Source: Mucilaginibacter myungsuensis
Lineage (GTDB): Bacteria > Bacteroidota > Bacteroidia > Sphingobacteriales > Sphingobacteriaceae
Direction: 5' to 3'
Assembly: GCF_015222005.1 (NCBI RefSeq)
Contig: NZ_JADFFL010000007.1
Span: 1 to 64,000 of the forward strand
Length of the DNA: 64,000 bases
Part shown: piece after piece, positions 51,706 through 62,169 of the stretch
Layout of the letters: every line of letters begins with the position of its first letter
Position numbering within the stretch: the stretch's first letter is position 1
The notes under the pieces: generated by a model
The model's input: only the letters and a program-made list of their open reading frames with translations
Told to the model about the DNA's origin: nothing
Database searches by the model: none
Program-made: the position numbers and the translations under genes

Positions 51706-52695
51706 TTAAGATCTTTCCAAAGTCCCGCATAAAGCATCCATCATTTGCATTACAATAATGGCATCATCAATGCTGCAGGGATTGGCCCGGGCGCCATTCA
51801 GGTAAGCTACTACCCGTTCTATCATCGGTTGCTCTATGTGCGTAGGGTTGTCAAAGGTTAACATTTTTTTGTCGGTGTCGTTATGCCATTCGACGGTCTT
51901 TCCGAAGAAAGGGAAGCTGATCTTACCCCTGCTGCCCACTATCTCGCAAAGGTCTGTAACCTCATCTTCAGATACATTAAAACACCATGAACCATTGACT
52001 ATCAATTTTTTATCAAATAACATCTGCCCACTCACGTAGTCATCAGCGGCACTTGTACCAGATTGGTTGAGGGCGGATCCGTGGCTATTTACCGGCTTTC
52101 CAAAATAATACAACATCAGGTCCAGCTGATGCGGGGCCAGATCGTGAAAGTAGCCACCGCCGGATAATGCCGGGTCCACTCGCCAGTTGTCGGCCACGTT
52201 GGCTACCAGTTTGGGTTTGATGCTTTGCCACATCCGTATCTGCACCGTGCGGATATCGCCGATCACCTTGTTGTCCAACAATTCTTTCACATACAAAAAC
52301 ATGGGCACAGCACGGCGATAATGGGCTACTACCAACTTGCCGGTGCTTCGTTCTAAAGCATCCGCCATCTGCTGGGCCTCAGCTGCATTCAAGGCGACCG
52401 GCTTCTCAACATAAACGTGCAGACCACGCTTAAGCGCAGCTAACGTGTATGGCAAATGAAATGCCGGTGGTGTGGCTATGTACACTGCATTGACCTCGGG
52501 ATCGTTCAACAGGTCATCGGCATTGCTGTACCATTTTGGTACATTGTGCCGGCGGGCATAGTCGGCGGCCTTTTCGGCATCACGGCGCATCACGGCAAAA
52601 AGCTTGCTTCCGGCTACCTTATTGAAAGCCGGGCCGCTTTTCACCTCGGTCACGTCGCCGCAACCAATGATCCCCCAATTGATTTGATCAGGCAT
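51706..52695 (-). CDS. Gfo/Idh/MocA family NAD(P)-dependent oxidoreductase
   Basis: 329 residues. Rossmann start (INWGIIGCGDV), the EKPVAL signature and the GGGYFHDLAPHQLDLMLYYFG segment with its conserved catalytic-type His are present. Family members oxidise or reduce sugars and inositols; substrate unknown. It starts 3 nt after the aldo/keto reductase stop, so the two oxidoreductases form an operon. Confidence 0.9.
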   Translation of the reverse strand: MPDQINWGIIGCGDVTEVKSGPAFNKVAGSKLFAVMRRDAEKAADYARRHNVPKWYSNADDLLNDPEVNAVYIATPPAFHLPYTLAALKRGLHVYVEKPVALNAAEAQQMADALERSTGKLVVAHYRRAVPMFLYVKELLDNKVIGDIRTVQIRMWQSIKPKLVANVADNWRVDPALSGGGYFHDLAPHQLDLMLYYFGKPVNSHGSALNQSGTSAADDYVSGQMLFDKKLIVNGSWCFNVSEDEVTDLCEIVGSRGKISFPFFGKTVEWHNDTDKKMLTFDNPTHIEQPMIERVVAYLNGARANPCSIDDAIIVMQMMDALCGTLERS

Positions 52696-52698
52696 CGT

Positions 52699-53688
52699 TT
52701 ACGTTAAGATATCTTCTATCTGTGCCAACTCCTCGGCCGAAAAATCAAGGTTTTCCAGGCATTTCAGCGAGTCCGACAACTGAGCAGGCTTACTTGCACC
52801 GATCAGCACGGATGTAATACGTTCGTCCCTTAAAACCCATGATAATGCCATTTGCGCTAAGGATTGGCCACGTTCATGTGCTATCGCATTCAGTTTTTGT
52901 ATCTGCTCTAAGCGTTCAGGCGTTATTTGCGACGTTTGCAAAAAGCCGGTCGGTTTTGCCGCGCGCGAATCTTCGGGGATGCCGTGCAGGTATTTGTTGG
53001 TCAGCAAGCCCTGCGCCAAAGGCGAGAATGGGATACAACCTACACCTTCATCGCCCAAAACATCCAGCAAGCCGCCCTCTACCCAACGCTCGAACATGGA
53101 GTACTTAGGTTGATGGATCAAACAAGGGGTGCCTAATTGCTTTAAAATAGCGATAGCCTCGGCCGCTTTATCTGCAGGATAATTTGAGATACCAGCATAT
53201 AAAGCCTTGCCTTGCCGAACGATAAGATCCAGCGCCTGCATAGTTTCCTCCAGCGGGGTCTCCGGATCCGGACGGTGGTGGTAGAAGATATCTACATAAT
53301 CCAACCGCATGCGTTTAAGGCTTTGATCCAGGCTCGACACTAAATATTTCTTCGAACCCCAGTCGCCGTAAGGGCCATCCCACATGGTGTAGCCGGCCTT
53401 GCTACTAATGATCAGTTCGTCGCGATAATGTTGAAAGTCCTCGTGCAGGATCTTGCCAAAATTGATCTCGGCAGATCCGGGCGGCGGGCCGTAATTATTA
53501 GCTAAGTCGAAATGGGTAATGCCGTTATCAAAGGCCAGGTGCAAGATCTTACGGAAATTATGCTCCACATCTACCCCGCCGAAGTTGTGCCAAAGGCCTA
53601 ACGAAACTGCCGGTAACTTAATGCCGCTTTTGCCGCACCGGCGGTATTGCATGTGTTTATAACGCTGTGGAGATGGTAGGTAAGTCAT
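52699..53688 (-). CDS. Aldo/keto reductase (YghZ/Gpr-like)
   Basis: 329 residues. An AKR TIM-barrel with the catalytic tetrad likely at Asp (THFDLANNYGPP), Tyr in NNYG, Lys (ISSKAGYTMW) and His (IFYHHRPDPETPLEE). The C-terminal NADP-binding part is VLIGASKPAQLSDSL. The YTMWDGPYGDWGSKKYL insertion and overall length match the YghZ/L-glyceraldehyde-3-phosphate reductase group that reduces toxic aldehydes. First gene of an operon with the Gfo/Idh/MocA gene. Confidence 0.9.
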   Translation of the reverse strand: MTYLPSPQRYKHMQYRRCGKSGIKLPAVSLGLWHNFGGVDVEHNFRKILHLAFDNGITHFDLANNYGPPPGSAEINFGKILHEDFQHYRDELIISSKAGYTMWDGPYGDWGSKKYLVSSLDQSLKRMRLDYVDIFYHHRPDPETPLEETMQALDLIVRQGKALYAGISNYPADKAAEAIAILKQLGTPCLIHQPKYSMFERWVEGGLLDVLGDEGVGCIPFSPLAQGLLTNKYLHGIPEDSRAAKPTGFLQTSQITPERLEQIQKLNAIAHERGQSLAQMALSWVLRDERITSVLIGASKPAQLSDSLKCLENLDFSAEELAQIEDILT

Positions 53689-53813
53689 GTATAAATGGTG
53701 TGTTTTACAGGCGCTAAAATTAGTTTTTTAATTTACTCGCCCCTACATTAAGCCTAAATATTTTACGTTGATACATTTAAAGACTAAATTAGCCTACCCA
53801 ATTGTGAACTGAA

Positions 53814-55751
53814 ATGAGGCCGTTGATGATGATGTTGTCCGTTTGCCTGTCTTTTGGCGAACTCTTCGGCCAAAGCTTTTATGTTACAGACAGAAACAGA
53901 AAAATACATACGGTAACCATTGTTAACGGACAAATAACGCAAGACCTGCCAGTCACCAGTTGTTCCGGATCGCCGGAATCTATCGCTTTCTCTAAAAACA
54001 CGATATATTATCTTGAAGAACGTAACCTTTACCGGGCCGATTTGGTGGATGGGGCATTTGTGAACTGTTCTTTACTGGAAGGCTTGCAGATCTTTAACTC
54101 TATGACGATAGGTAAGAACGGGCTTCTTTATCTGTTATCGAATAATCAAACGTTATATACTTACGACCCCAAAACGCCGCGTTCGCTAAAACAGGTCGGC
54201 ACGTCGCGGGTGCCGACGCAACCTTCCGGAGACCTTGTATTTTATAAAGATGAGCTTTATTACGCGTCGCTTGCCGGCATTTACAAAGTGAATTTACAGG
54301 ATCCGGCGCAAAGTGTAAACGTGATACCCTACAATAACCGTTACATTTTGGGATTAATATCAATATCGGTGAACAGCACCACCAATAAAATTTATGGTTT
54401 TGAGGCTGACAATAATTTCGTCACTACCACCGTGATCGAACTTGATCTGGACAACTACCAGATCGGCAATATAGCCGGCGTATTGCAATACTATGTTTAC
54501 GATGCTGCCAGTAACGTAGAGGACGGATCTTACCTCACCCTCAACATCGATGACATCAAGACCACGCCCGATTGCCCGTACACCGGCCGGGGGACGGTGC
54601 AGGTGATAAGTAATAACGCTACATTAAATTATCAATTCACTTTAGGGACTGAGACTAACAACACCGGCATCTTTAGGAATGTGGCACCCGGCCCTTACAC
54701 AGTTACGGTAAGGAACGGGTCTGAAAGTAAACAAACCCCAATGACCGTCCCGCCCTTTGTGTTCGCTAAACCTACATTAACCCTTAACAAGACCGAACCT
54801 AAGTGCCTCACTAAAGGCAGTATATCCTTTGCTACTACGGCTAATGCCGATGCAATGCGTTACAGCATCCTGTACAATAACCAAAGCTACCCGCTCGCCC
54901 ATACCTTTACTGATCTGGCGGCCGGACCACATCGGTTCGAGATAAAAAACCAAGGCGGCTGTACGGTGGATACCTATAACGAAACACTGGTACAACAAAC
55001 CTGCGAAATAATACTGGATAGCGCCATAGTAAAACAGGATTGTAGCGACCCTAAAAAGGGATCAGCAAGGGCCTATACATCGCCCGGGAATGATCGCTAT
55101 CATTATTCGTTAAATGGCGGACCGCCTAACACGACCGGCATATTCGAGAATATTGCTGTAGGCAACCATAACATCAGGATCACATCAGATGGCGGCGGAT
55201 CACGGAACGTGCCTATCTCCATTCAGGATCTGAGCGCTAACGACCCAACGGTGACCGTGCAGAAACAAGACGCAACATGCAGGGTAACCGCATCTGTAAA
55301 GTTTGATATTTCGGCGAGTGACAAAACCGGATACACGGTGGTGTATAAATCTCTAAGTTACCCGTTAACACATAGCTTTAATATTATAGATACCGGTTCG
55401 CATACCTTTAGCATCCTGAAGCCAGGGGGCTGCCTGTTAAAGACAGAAATAGTGAACATTATCAAAAGCGAATGCCAGACCGTATTTTTCCCCAACACCT
55501 TTACACCCAACAATGATGGTGTTAACGACGTGTTCAGGCCAAACGAAGGTACTGTTGTTGCCAATTTACAGCTGAATATCTATAATCGACTTGGGGCGAT
55601 GATATATACATCAAACAAAGCTGCTAACGGTTGGGATGGTCAATACCAAGGTAAAGCTGCGCCGGCCGGGGTCTACTACTGGATAGCAACTTATATTAAC
55701 GATGATGGCTTGAACACCACCCAAAATGGATCCATCACACTGATCAGATGA
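53814..55751 (+). CDS. T9SS type B sorted secreted protein
   Basis: 645 residues with signal peptide (MRPLMMMLSVCLSFGELFG). An N-terminal beta-propeller-like region (about 30-230) is followed by three or more Ig-like/SprB-type repeats with spaced cysteines (TPDCPYTGRGTV, GGCTVDTY, KQDCSDPKKG). The C-terminal ~95 residues carry the gliding-motility-associated type B sorting domain (FFPNTFTPNNDGVNDVF...YNRLGAMIY...GWDGQY...APAGVYYWIATY). It would be exported by the type IX system. Monocistronic. Confidence 0.85.
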   Translation: MRPLMMMLSVCLSFGELFGQSFYVTDRNRKIHTVTIVNGQITQDLPVTSCSGSPESIAFSKNTIYYLEERNLYRADLVDGAFVNCSLLEGLQIFNSMTIGKNGLLYLLSNNQTLYTYDPKTPRSLKQVGTSRVPTQPSGDLVFYKDELYYASLAGIYKVNLQDPAQSVNVIPYNNRYILGLISISVNSTTNKIYGFEADNNFVTTTVIELDLDNYQIGNIAGVLQYYVYDAASNVEDGSYLTLNIDDIKTTPDCPYTGRGTVQVISNNATLNYQFTLGTETNNTGIFRNVAPGPYTVTVRNGSESKQTPMTVPPFVFAKPTLTLNKTEPKCLTKGSISFATTANADAMRYSILYNNQSYPLAHTFTDLAAGPHRFEIKNQGGCTVDTYNETLVQQTCEIILDSAIVKQDCSDPKKGSARAYTSPGNDRYHYSLNGGPPNTTGIFENIAVGNHNIRITSDGGGSRNVPISIQDLSANDPTVTVQKQDATCRVTASVKFDISASDKTGYTVVYKSLSYPLTHSFNIIDTGSHTFSILKPGGCLLKTEIVNIIKSECQTVFFPNTFTPNNDGVNDVFRPNEGTVVANLQLNIYNRLGAMIYTSNKAANGWDGQYQGKAAPAGVYYWIATYINDDGLNTTQNGSITLIR

Positions 55752-55757
55752 CCCCGA

Positions 55758-56927
55758 CTACACAGGCTTGATCAACCGTGCGGCGAACATGGTATCGGCT
55801 TTATGCTCATAACCTTTTATCACGCCTTGGTGCTCAACTTCTAAACCCAATTGCTCGCTTAACATTTTCACTACGTCTTCATTTTCAGCCTTGAAGGCCG
55901 AACATGTAATGTAAATTAACGGCTTACCCGGCTTTAGGTATTTGACCACGTTACGGACGATATCGCTTTGCAGGCGATTAAAAAATTCGATCTTACCTTT
56001 ACTGAACTGCGCGATCATCTCAGGTGTCCTCCCCCATGTTCCGGAGCCGCTGCAAGGCGCATCGAGAATGATCCCGTCGAACGCGTAGTTAGCCAATTCG
56101 GGGTCGATATTGGCTGTAAGGTCCAGTTGTTTCTTTTGATATTTAGTAAGGCCCGAGCGTTGGAAACGTTCGTCGAGGTTATTCAGTATCGATTCGCGGA
56201 TGTCCGAAACTACCAGTTTCAAGTTCGGCTCCTGCTCATGTAACAACAACGATTTACCGCCTGACGCCGCACAGGCATCCCACCAGGCGTCCCATTTATT
56301 AGGCTTAAACAACTGAGCGGTCTGTTGCGACGATGCATCCTGCACTTCGTACCAGTTCTGGGTGGACGGGAAGATATTTTCTAAACGCGTTCCATTAGGC
56401 ATCGAAAGGCAGTTATTCCCTTCATCTTTGAAAGTAATACCTGCGTTAGTCAACTCGGCCTTTACGTGTGTCTCAAAACCTTTACGGATACGGATAAACA
56501 GATCGGGCTGGGTAAAGAACGAAGCAAGGAACGCGTCCTTATCAATAGATGGCGACACCTGGCCTATCCAGGGAAAAACATCTGTCAGCTTAAATTCGGG
56601 GTAGGCATGTTGCACCATCTCTATCTTTTTGGTGATAGGCAAGTCGGCGCAGCCAGCCCATTCGGGCTTAAAGTGCTGTAAAAAAGAATTGGTCTGTGTA
56701 TTGCAAAGGAATTCGGCAACGATCAGGCGTTGCTCATCCACCAGCTCCCGAAGGGCATTGCCTAAGCGGAAATAGTTATAGATCAATCTACCTGCAACGC
56801 GGCGATCGGTTGATCCCATTTGCTTATTTTGACGATAAAAGCCCGGCAGGAATTTGCCAAGCGGCGTATCGCCGGGATACTCCTGCAATATGCGCTGAAA
56901 AGTTTTAAGCTGGTTCAGTGCTTTCAT
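55758..56927 (-). CDS. RsmB/NOP-type RNA (cytosine-5)-methyltransferase
   Basis: 389 residues. The catalytic part has DACAASGGKSLLL (SAM loop), VVSDIRESILNNLDERF, ILDAPCSGSGTWGRTPEM (motif IV, Cys of PCSG) and YITCSAFKAENEDVV (motif VI, catalytic Cys). The N-terminal helical part (RVAGRLIYNYFRLGN) resembles the NusB-like or short RsmB leader. It would methylate cytosine in rRNA or tRNA; the target is unknown. It overlaps the upstream PBP-like gene by 4 nt (ATGA), so it is translated as part of the guaA-side operon. Confidence 0.85.
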   Translation of the reverse strand: MKALNQLKTFQRILQEYPGDTPLGKFLPGFYRQNKQMGSTDRRVAGRLIYNYFRLGNALRELVDEQRLIVAEFLCNTQTNSFLQHFKPEWAGCADLPITKKIEMVQHAYPEFKLTDVFPWIGQVSPSIDKDAFLASFFTQPDLFIRIRKGFETHVKAELTNAGITFKDEGNNCLSMPNGTRLENIFPSTQNWYEVQDASSQQTAQLFKPNKWDAWWDACAASGGKSLLLHEQEPNLKLVVSDIRESILNNLDERFQRSGLTKYQKKQLDLTANIDPELANYAFDGIILDAPCSGSGTWGRTPEMIAQFSKGKIEFFNRLQSDIVRNVVKYLKPGKPLIYITCSAFKAENEDVVKMLSEQLGLEVEHQGVIKGYEHKADTMFAARLIKPV

Positions 56928-58180
56928 TCTACCGCTTTCAGTTCAAAATTGGTGTACTTGTACAATTTAACGCGGGTATTGATGTAACCCATACCTGCAA
57001 CGTTCACAAAGTGGAAGGTATTGTGCAGCGCGGTATGGTCGGGCAAGTTTATCTCACCCACGCCGGTGGGGTTGCGGCTGGCAATATCGCCAAAGTACAT
57101 ACCCTCATCAAAACCTTTGATCGCGAACTCGCCCGGTTCGGCTTGATAATGCTTACGATATTCCTTAATAAATTTGGATACAAACGAGCTTTTGTAGTTC
57201 ACGCGATCACTCGATGTAATAAATACGTTCAGCCGTTGCAACAGATCAAGCTTAAGGAAACTGGCATCTTCCCAACTTGGGTGACCAAACACCGTTATCG
57301 GATAACCTTGCTTCTGTAATTTACCCAAAGCGGCAAGCGTGACATCTAAAAAAGCTCTGTCTGTAGACGGGATAACAAATACATTCTGCTCTGTTTTAGA
57401 AAATTGAAGTAGCAACGATGTTAAATTACCACGCACAACGGTCAACTCGGTCGCTTTTATCTTTTTCTTGCTCAGGCTATCTATCGCCTTTTTAAAAGGG
57501 ATGGAATATTTGTTATCGTCGCTATAACCCGACTTTAAAACAAAGACCTGCTTAGGTTTAAGTTTAGCGTTGATATGTTCCGCCGCTTTCCACGTATGGT
57601 ATTCCAAAGGCGGCATCACGGTGATCAAATGCGGGTTCTTGTAGTTAAGAACCGAGGCCGGCGATAATGGGGATACCACCATTTTATTCAAATTAGGTGA
57701 TGCCAGGCTGAAACTCTTGATCTGATCGGGATAGACCGGGCCAATGATCAGTGAACTGGTGCGTATCTTGGTCTCTAAAGCCAAATTATGCGCCCTGGCG
57801 ATAGCATCCTGCGTGTCATAAACCTGAAGTTTGAAATTACGGCCATCAGCAGAGAGCGAATCTAAAGCCAGTTTAAAGCCTTGATAATACTCCATAGCCA
57901 AATTGGCTTTAGCCAGGGTTGCTTTGGGTGCACCTTTGGTTAAGTCGATCTTGTTTAGCTCGAAAGGTAATAAAAGCGATATGACCGTAGCTTGCGGTGG
58001 TGTAGGCTTTGCAGGAGGTTGTACGGGATCCTTTTTAACCGCGGACGGATCAACAGGTTTTGGGTACGTGACCACCGGCCGCAATTTGGGCGAACAAGCC
58101 GCCAAAAACCCGGCGATGGTCACGAATATTAACCACTTATTCCCACTCGATGGTGGCAGGTGGTTTCGAACTAATGTCAT
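56924..58180 (-). CDS. Periplasmic-binding-protein-like lipoprotein
   Basis: 418 residues with a lipobox-type start ([13 protein letters not shown]), then a Pro-rich linker and two alpha/beta lobes of the type I periplasmic-binding fold ([53 protein letters not shown]). It resembles amino-acid-type ABC substrate-binding proteins, but no transporter genes are near. Its start codon overlaps the guaA end by 44 nt, and no better start was found. It overlaps the downstream RsmB-like gene by 4 nt. Confidence 0.75.
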   Translation of the reverse strand: MTLVRNHLPPSSGNKWLIFVTIAGFLAACSPKLRPVVTYPKPVDPSAVKKDPVQPPAKPTPPQATVISLLLPFELNKIDLTKGAPKATLAKANLAMEYYQGFKLALDSLSADGRNFKLQVYDTQDAIARAHNLALETKIRTSSLIIGPVYPDQIKSFSLASPNLNKMVVSPLSPASVLNYKNPHLITVMPPLEYHTWKAAEHINAKLKPKQVFVLKSGYSDDNKYSIPFKKAIDSLSKKKIKATELTVVRGNLTSLLLQFSKTEQNVFVIPSTDRAFLDVTLAALGKLQKQGYPITVFGHPSWEDASFLKLDLLQRLNVFITSSDRVNYKSSFVSKFIKEYRKHYQAEPGEFAIKGFDEGMYFGDIASRNPTGVGEINLPDHTALHNTFHFVNVAGMGYINTRVKLYKYTNFELKAVE

Positions 58181-59666
58181 ATACTACCCTGTTGATGCCT
58201 TTTACGTTGTTGATGATATCGTTACTGATCTTGGCCAGCAGATCGTACGGCAGGTGGCACCAATCGGCGGTCATACCGTCCAATGATTCTACTGCGCGAA
58301 GGCAAACTACGTTCTCGTAAGTACGCTCATCGCCCATTACACCAACGCTTTGTACCGGTAAATAAATGGTACCTGCTTGCCAAACCTTATCATAAACACC
58401 GGCAGCACGCAAATTGTTGATGAAGATCGCATCAGCTTGTTGCAAGATGTCTACCTTTTCAGGCGTGATCTCGCCCAGGATACGGATAGCCAGACCCGGA
58501 CCAGGGAACGGGTGACGGCCTAAAATATTAGGATCGATGCCTAAGGTTTTACCTACGCGGCGAACTTCGTCTTTAAATAAAGTATTCAGTGGCTCCACAA
58601 CTTTAAGTTTCATAAAGTCGGGCAAGCCGCCTACGTTGTGGTGGGATTTGATGGTAGCCGATGGGCCTTTTACCGAAACAGACTCGATAACGTCGGGGTA
58701 GATGGTACCCTGACCTAACCATTTAACGTCCTCTACCAGGTGGGCCTCATCATCAAATACCTCAATGAATACGCGGCCAATGGCTTTACGTTTTTTCTCG
58801 GGATCGCTTAGACCGGCTAAAGCATCGTAAAAGCGTTGTTTTGCATCAACACCTTTTACGTTAAGGCCCATGTGTTTGTACGATTCAAGTACAGACTCGA
58901 ACTCGTCTTTACGTAACAGGCCGTTATCTACAAATATGCAGTATAGATTTTTGCCGATAGCCTGGTGCAATAACACCGCCGCTACTGACGAATCCACACC
59001 ACCTGAAAGGCCTAAAACAACCTTATCGTCGCCTAATTTTTCTTTTAACTCGGCAACAGTGGTCTCCACAAATGAGTCAGGGGTCCAGTCCTGTTGGCAA
59101 CCGCAAATATCAACTAAGAAATTCTGTAGTAATTGTTTACCATCGATGCTGTGCGTAACCTCGGGGTGAAATTGGATACCGTAAGTTTGCGTGCCTTTGA
59201 TCTGGTAGGCTGCCACCTTAACGCTATCGGTACTTGCAATGATCTCGTACTCATCGGCTATGCGGGCAATGGTATCGCCGTGCGACATCCAAACTTGTGA
59301 GTTCGATGGTACATCTTTAAACAGCGGGTTGCCATCCTGAATGAAATGCAGGTTAGCGCGACCATATTCGCGGGTACTTGAAGGCAGAACCTCGCCGCCG
59401 CCAAAATGGGCCATATATTGCGCACCGTAACAAACGCCCAATAGAGGTAGTTTACCATGCACGGTCTTAAAATCGTAATGCAACGCGTCTTCCTGACGTA
59501 CAGAATACGGACTACCTGAAAGGATAACGCCTTTTACGCTTTCGTCAAGAGCCGGAAAATTGTTGAATGGATGGATCTCGCAGTAAATGTTGAGTTCCCT
59601 GACACGGCGTGCGATCAGTTGAGTGAACTGTGAGCCGAAATCAAGAATAAGGATCTTTTCTTGCAT
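58137..59666 (-). CDS. guaA: GMP synthase (glutamine-hydrolysing)
   Basis: 509 residues, complete. The N-terminal GATase has [15 protein letters not shown] (catalytic Cys79) with the HPEV histidine later. The PP-loop ATPase starts [13 protein letters not shown], and the C-terminal dimerisation domain ends [14 protein letters not shown]. It converts XMP, glutamine and ATP to GMP. It is the first gene of a likely operon with the PBP-like lipoprotein and the RsmB-like methyltransferase. Confidence 0.97.
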   Translation of the reverse strand: MQEKILILDFGSQFTQLIARRVRELNIYCEIHPFNNFPALDESVKGVILSGSPYSVRQEDALHYDFKTVHGKLPLLGVCYGAQYMAHFGGGEVLPSSTREYGRANLHFIQDGNPLFKDVPSNSQVWMSHGDTIARIADEYEIIASTDSVKVAAYQIKGTQTYGIQFHPEVTHSIDGKQLLQNFLVDICGCQQDWTPDSFVETTVAELKEKLGDDKVVLGLSGGVDSSVAAVLLHQAIGKNLYCIFVDNGLLRKDEFESVLESYKHMGLNVKGVDAKQRFYDALAGLSDPEKKRKAIGRVFIEVFDDEAHLVEDVKWLGQGTIYPDVIESVSVKGPSATIKSHHNVGGLPDFMKLKVVEPLNTLFKDEVRRVGKTLGIDPNILGRHPFPGPGLAIRILGEITPEKVDILQQADAIFINNLRAAGVYDKVWQAGTIYLPVQSVGVMGDERTYENVVCLRAVESLDGMTADWCHLPYDLLAKISNDIINNVKGINRVVYDISSKPPATIEWE

Positions 59667-59750
59667 GGGCGAAGATAGGGATCTTTTGGGAATTTCGGAA
59701 TTCGGATGTTCAATTTGAGATCTATGGAACGACCGATCTATTTGAAAGGT

Positions 59751-60512
59751 CTAAAACTTCTCCTCTATCCCCAATCCGAACAAGGCAAAATCATATTTAA
59801 CGGGATCCAGCGGATCAAATTCCTTTAATCGCATGGTTAGTTCTACGGCGGTTTGCCAATCGGTCTGTTTACGGGTGATGAGGTTGAGCTTGCGAGCTAC
59901 CCTATCCACATGCAGATCGCAGGGCATGATCAGGTCGACAGGTTTTATCTTGTTCCAAATGCCAAAATCGACGCCGTGATCATCTTTACGCACCATCCAG
60001 CGGAGGAACATATTCAGACGTTTGCAGGTCGACTTTTGAGATGGTGATGATACGTGCTTTCTTGTGCGATGTGGGAAATCGGGCAGGGAGAAAAAGTATT
60101 TTCTGAAGTTGTTAAGATAGTCCTCTACCCCATTACCGCCGTCTTTGGTGAAGGCATCTTCCAGACTATCAAAGCTCTCATAGTGATATCTGAAGAAAGC
60201 TATAAAGTACAGTGTATCGATATCGTTAAAAGTGCGGTGCTTGAACGACAATAGCTTCTTTAGATCAGGCTCTTCATGATTTGTGATGAAATCATATGGA
60301 GCGCCATCCATCAGACCAATCAGTTCTTTACATTTATTAATGATGGTCACCCGTTGACCCCAAGCCAATGTTGCAGCCCAAAAGCCCATGATCTCGATAT
60401 CCTGCTTCTGACTAAACATATGCGGGATGACGATAGGATCATTTGCAATAAAACCCGGTTGGTTGTATTGCGCAACCTTGGCATCGAGGAAGGCTTTGAG
60501 ATTTTCTATCAT
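59751..60512 (-). CDS. TIGR02757 (DUF2400) family protein
   Basis: 253 residues matching TIGR02757: NDPIVIPHMFSQKQDIEIMGFWAATLAWGQR, LSFKHRTFNDIDTLYFIAFFR, LRWMVRKDDHGVDFGIW, and MPCDLHVDRVARKLNLITRK. Function unknown; distantly reminiscent of HhH-GPD glycosylases by reputation only. A compact gene that starts 6 nt after the SUKH-like gene stop, so the two may be co-transcribed. Confidence 0.85.
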   Translation of the reverse strand: MIENLKAFLDAKVAQYNQPGFIANDPIVIPHMFSQKQDIEIMGFWAATLAWGQRVTIINKCKELIGLMDGAPYDFITNHEEPDLKKLLSFKHRTFNDIDTLYFIAFFRYHYESFDSLEDAFTKDGGNGVEDYLNNFRKYFFSLPDFPHRTRKHVSSPSQKSTCKRLNMFLRWMVRKDDHGVDFGIWNKIKPVDLIMPCDLHVDRVARKLNLITRKQTDWQTAVELTMRLKEFDPLDPVKYDFALFGLGIEEKF

Positions 60513-60518
60513 CGATAA

Positions 60519-60929
60519 TCAGAACAATAACTCGGATTCAGAATTAAATAAATCTATAAACTCTCGGAACGAATCGGTAAGGTATTCACCTCCCTGCTGG
60601 AAGTGAGTATAGGCTTTAAATATACGACCGGTCTTCTTTTCAAAACCGTATTGACAAACTGAAAGTGAAAAATCAGCGAACATAATACAGTCCATTGAAA
60701 TATCATTTTCCTCAATGATCCTTCCTGTTGACCATAAAGAAAGCATAAAGCCCCTGGAATCAAAATCTTCAAAACCATTGACATGTGCATATAATATTTT
60801 GAAGTCATCCGGAAATTTAAACCCGTTTCTTCTTTCGACACCTTCAAGCTCTTTTAACGAACTCCCAGCATTGAGTTTAACACCATCTGCTTTCCAAAGC
60901 TCAATAGCCTCCGTCACCCATTTTTCCAT
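60519..60929 (-). CDS. SMI1/KNR4 (SUKH) family protein
   Basis: 136 residues with the SUKH pattern: LKELEGVERRNGFKFPDDFKILYAHVNGF at the N-terminus and a later FADFSLSVCQYGF strand. SUKH proteins often act as immunity partners of polymorphic toxins, but many stand alone. No toxin gene lies within the window next to it. It lies 29 nt downstream of the cystathionine gamma-synthase start region on the same strand and 6 nt before the TIGR02757 gene. The gap upstream has a short tandem TCTTGACTCTATA. Confidence 0.75.
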   Translation of the reverse strand: MEKWVTEAIELWKADGVKLNAGSSLKELEGVERRNGFKFPDDFKILYAHVNGFEDFDSRGFMLSLWSTGRIIEENDISMDCIMFADFSLSVCQYGFEKKTGRIFKAYTHFQQGGEYLTDSFREFIDLFNSESELLF

Positions 60930-60958
60930 TCCTGATTCTTGACTCTATACTCTTGACT

Positions 60959-62098
60959 CTATCCCAAAGCCTGCTTCAAGTCCTCTAATAGATCTTCTAC
61001 ATCCTCTACCCCAACACTCAGGCGCAAGAGATTATCCACCACGCCAACTTTCTCGCGCACCTCTTTAGGGATCGAGCCGTGCGTCATGCTTACCGGGTGG
61101 TTCATTAAGGATTCTACACCACCTAACGACTCAGCCAGCGTAAATACCTTAAATGAACCTGCAATGCGGAAGGTCTCAGCCAGATGAGCATCTTTTAGGG
61201 TGATGGATATCATGCCGCCAAAATCACGCATTTGCTTTTTAGCGACTTCGTGATTAGGGTGATCTTCAAAACCCGGCCAATAAATCTTATCTACCTTGGG
61301 GTGCGTTTTCAGGTACTCGGCAATGACGCGGCCATTCTCACAATGAGCTTTCATACGCAGGTGCAGGGTTTTGATACCGCGCAATACCAAGAAGCTGTCC
61401 ATTGGGCCGGGAGTAGCACCACAAGCGTTGTAGATGAACCAAAGGCGTTTGTACAGGTTCTCGTCGTTCAGCATCAGGGCACCCATTACTACGTCGCTGT
61501 GGCCGCCGATGTATTTAGTCACCGAGTGCATTACGATGGTAGCGCCCAGATCCATTGGGTTTTGCAGGTATGGCGAGGCAAAGGTATTGTCCACCACCAG
61601 CATCAGATCTTTCTCTTTGGATATCTTGCCGATAGCTTCGATATCAACGATCTGCATGGTTGGGTTGGTTGGCGTTTCTATCCAAACCATTTTGGTATGC
61701 TCGTTAGTATACTCGCGAATGATCTCGGGATCGGACAGATCCAGGAAATGGAACTTGATACCGTAGTTAGCAAATATCTTAGTAAAAATGCGGTAAGAAC
61801 CTCCGTAAAGGTCGTTCCCGGTGATCACCTCATCGCCCGGTGCAAGGAGTTTCATCACCGCATCGGTAGCGCCCATGCCGCTGCTGAAAGCTAAGCCGTA
61901 TTTAGCGTTCTCTAAAGCCGCTAAGCAATCCTCTAAAGCCTTACGGGTAGGGTTAGTACCACGCGAGTATTCAAAACCTTTGTTATCCCCCGGCTCGCGC
62001 TGCCAGTAGGTTGATGTTTGGTATATCGGCGTCATTACCGCGCCGGTGCTTGGATCAGGTTCTTGGCCCGCGTGTATAGCTTTGGTCGCAAATTTCAT
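60959..62098 (-). CDS. metB: Cystathionine gamma-synthase (PLP enzyme)
   Basis: 379 residues of the Cys/Met metabolism PLP family: YQTSTYWQREPG, FEYSRGTNPTRKALE, SSGMGATDAVMKLL, DLYGGSYRIF, VVDNTFASPYLQNP and HSVTKYIGGHSDVVMGAL (PLP Lys), then ESLGGVESLMNHPVSMTHGSIP. It would join O-succinyl- or O-acetylhomoserine and cysteine to cystathionine in methionine synthesis. A cystathionine gamma-lyase function cannot be excluded from sequence alone. Confidence 0.85.
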   Translation of the reverse strand: MKFATKAIHAGQEPDPSTGAVMTPIYQTSTYWQREPGDNKGFEYSRGTNPTRKALEDCLAALENAKYGLAFSSGMGATDAVMKLLAPGDEVITGNDLYGGSYRIFTKIFANYGIKFHFLDLSDPEIIREYTNEHTKMVWIETPTNPTMQIVDIEAIGKISKEKDLMLVVDNTFASPYLQNPMDLGATIVMHSVTKYIGGHSDVVMGALMLNDENLYKRLWFIYNACGATPGPMDSFLVLRGIKTLHLRMKAHCENGRVIAEYLKTHPKVDKIYWPGFEDHPNHEVAKKQMRDFGGMISITLKDAHLAETFRIAGSFKVFTLAESLGGVESLMNHPVSMTHGSIPKEVREKVGVVDNLLRLSVGVEDVEDLLEDLKQALG

Positions 62099-62169
62099 TT
62101 CGGTAGATCATTAATGTCAATGTAGACGCGACAAATGTACCGAACTTTATGTTTTGATAAACGACTTAA

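Noticed and set aside
61232..61894. 220-aa plus-strand frame opposite cystathionine gamma-synthase
   Set aside because: Antisense to a complete, motif-bearing PLP enzyme; composition is that of a shadow frame.
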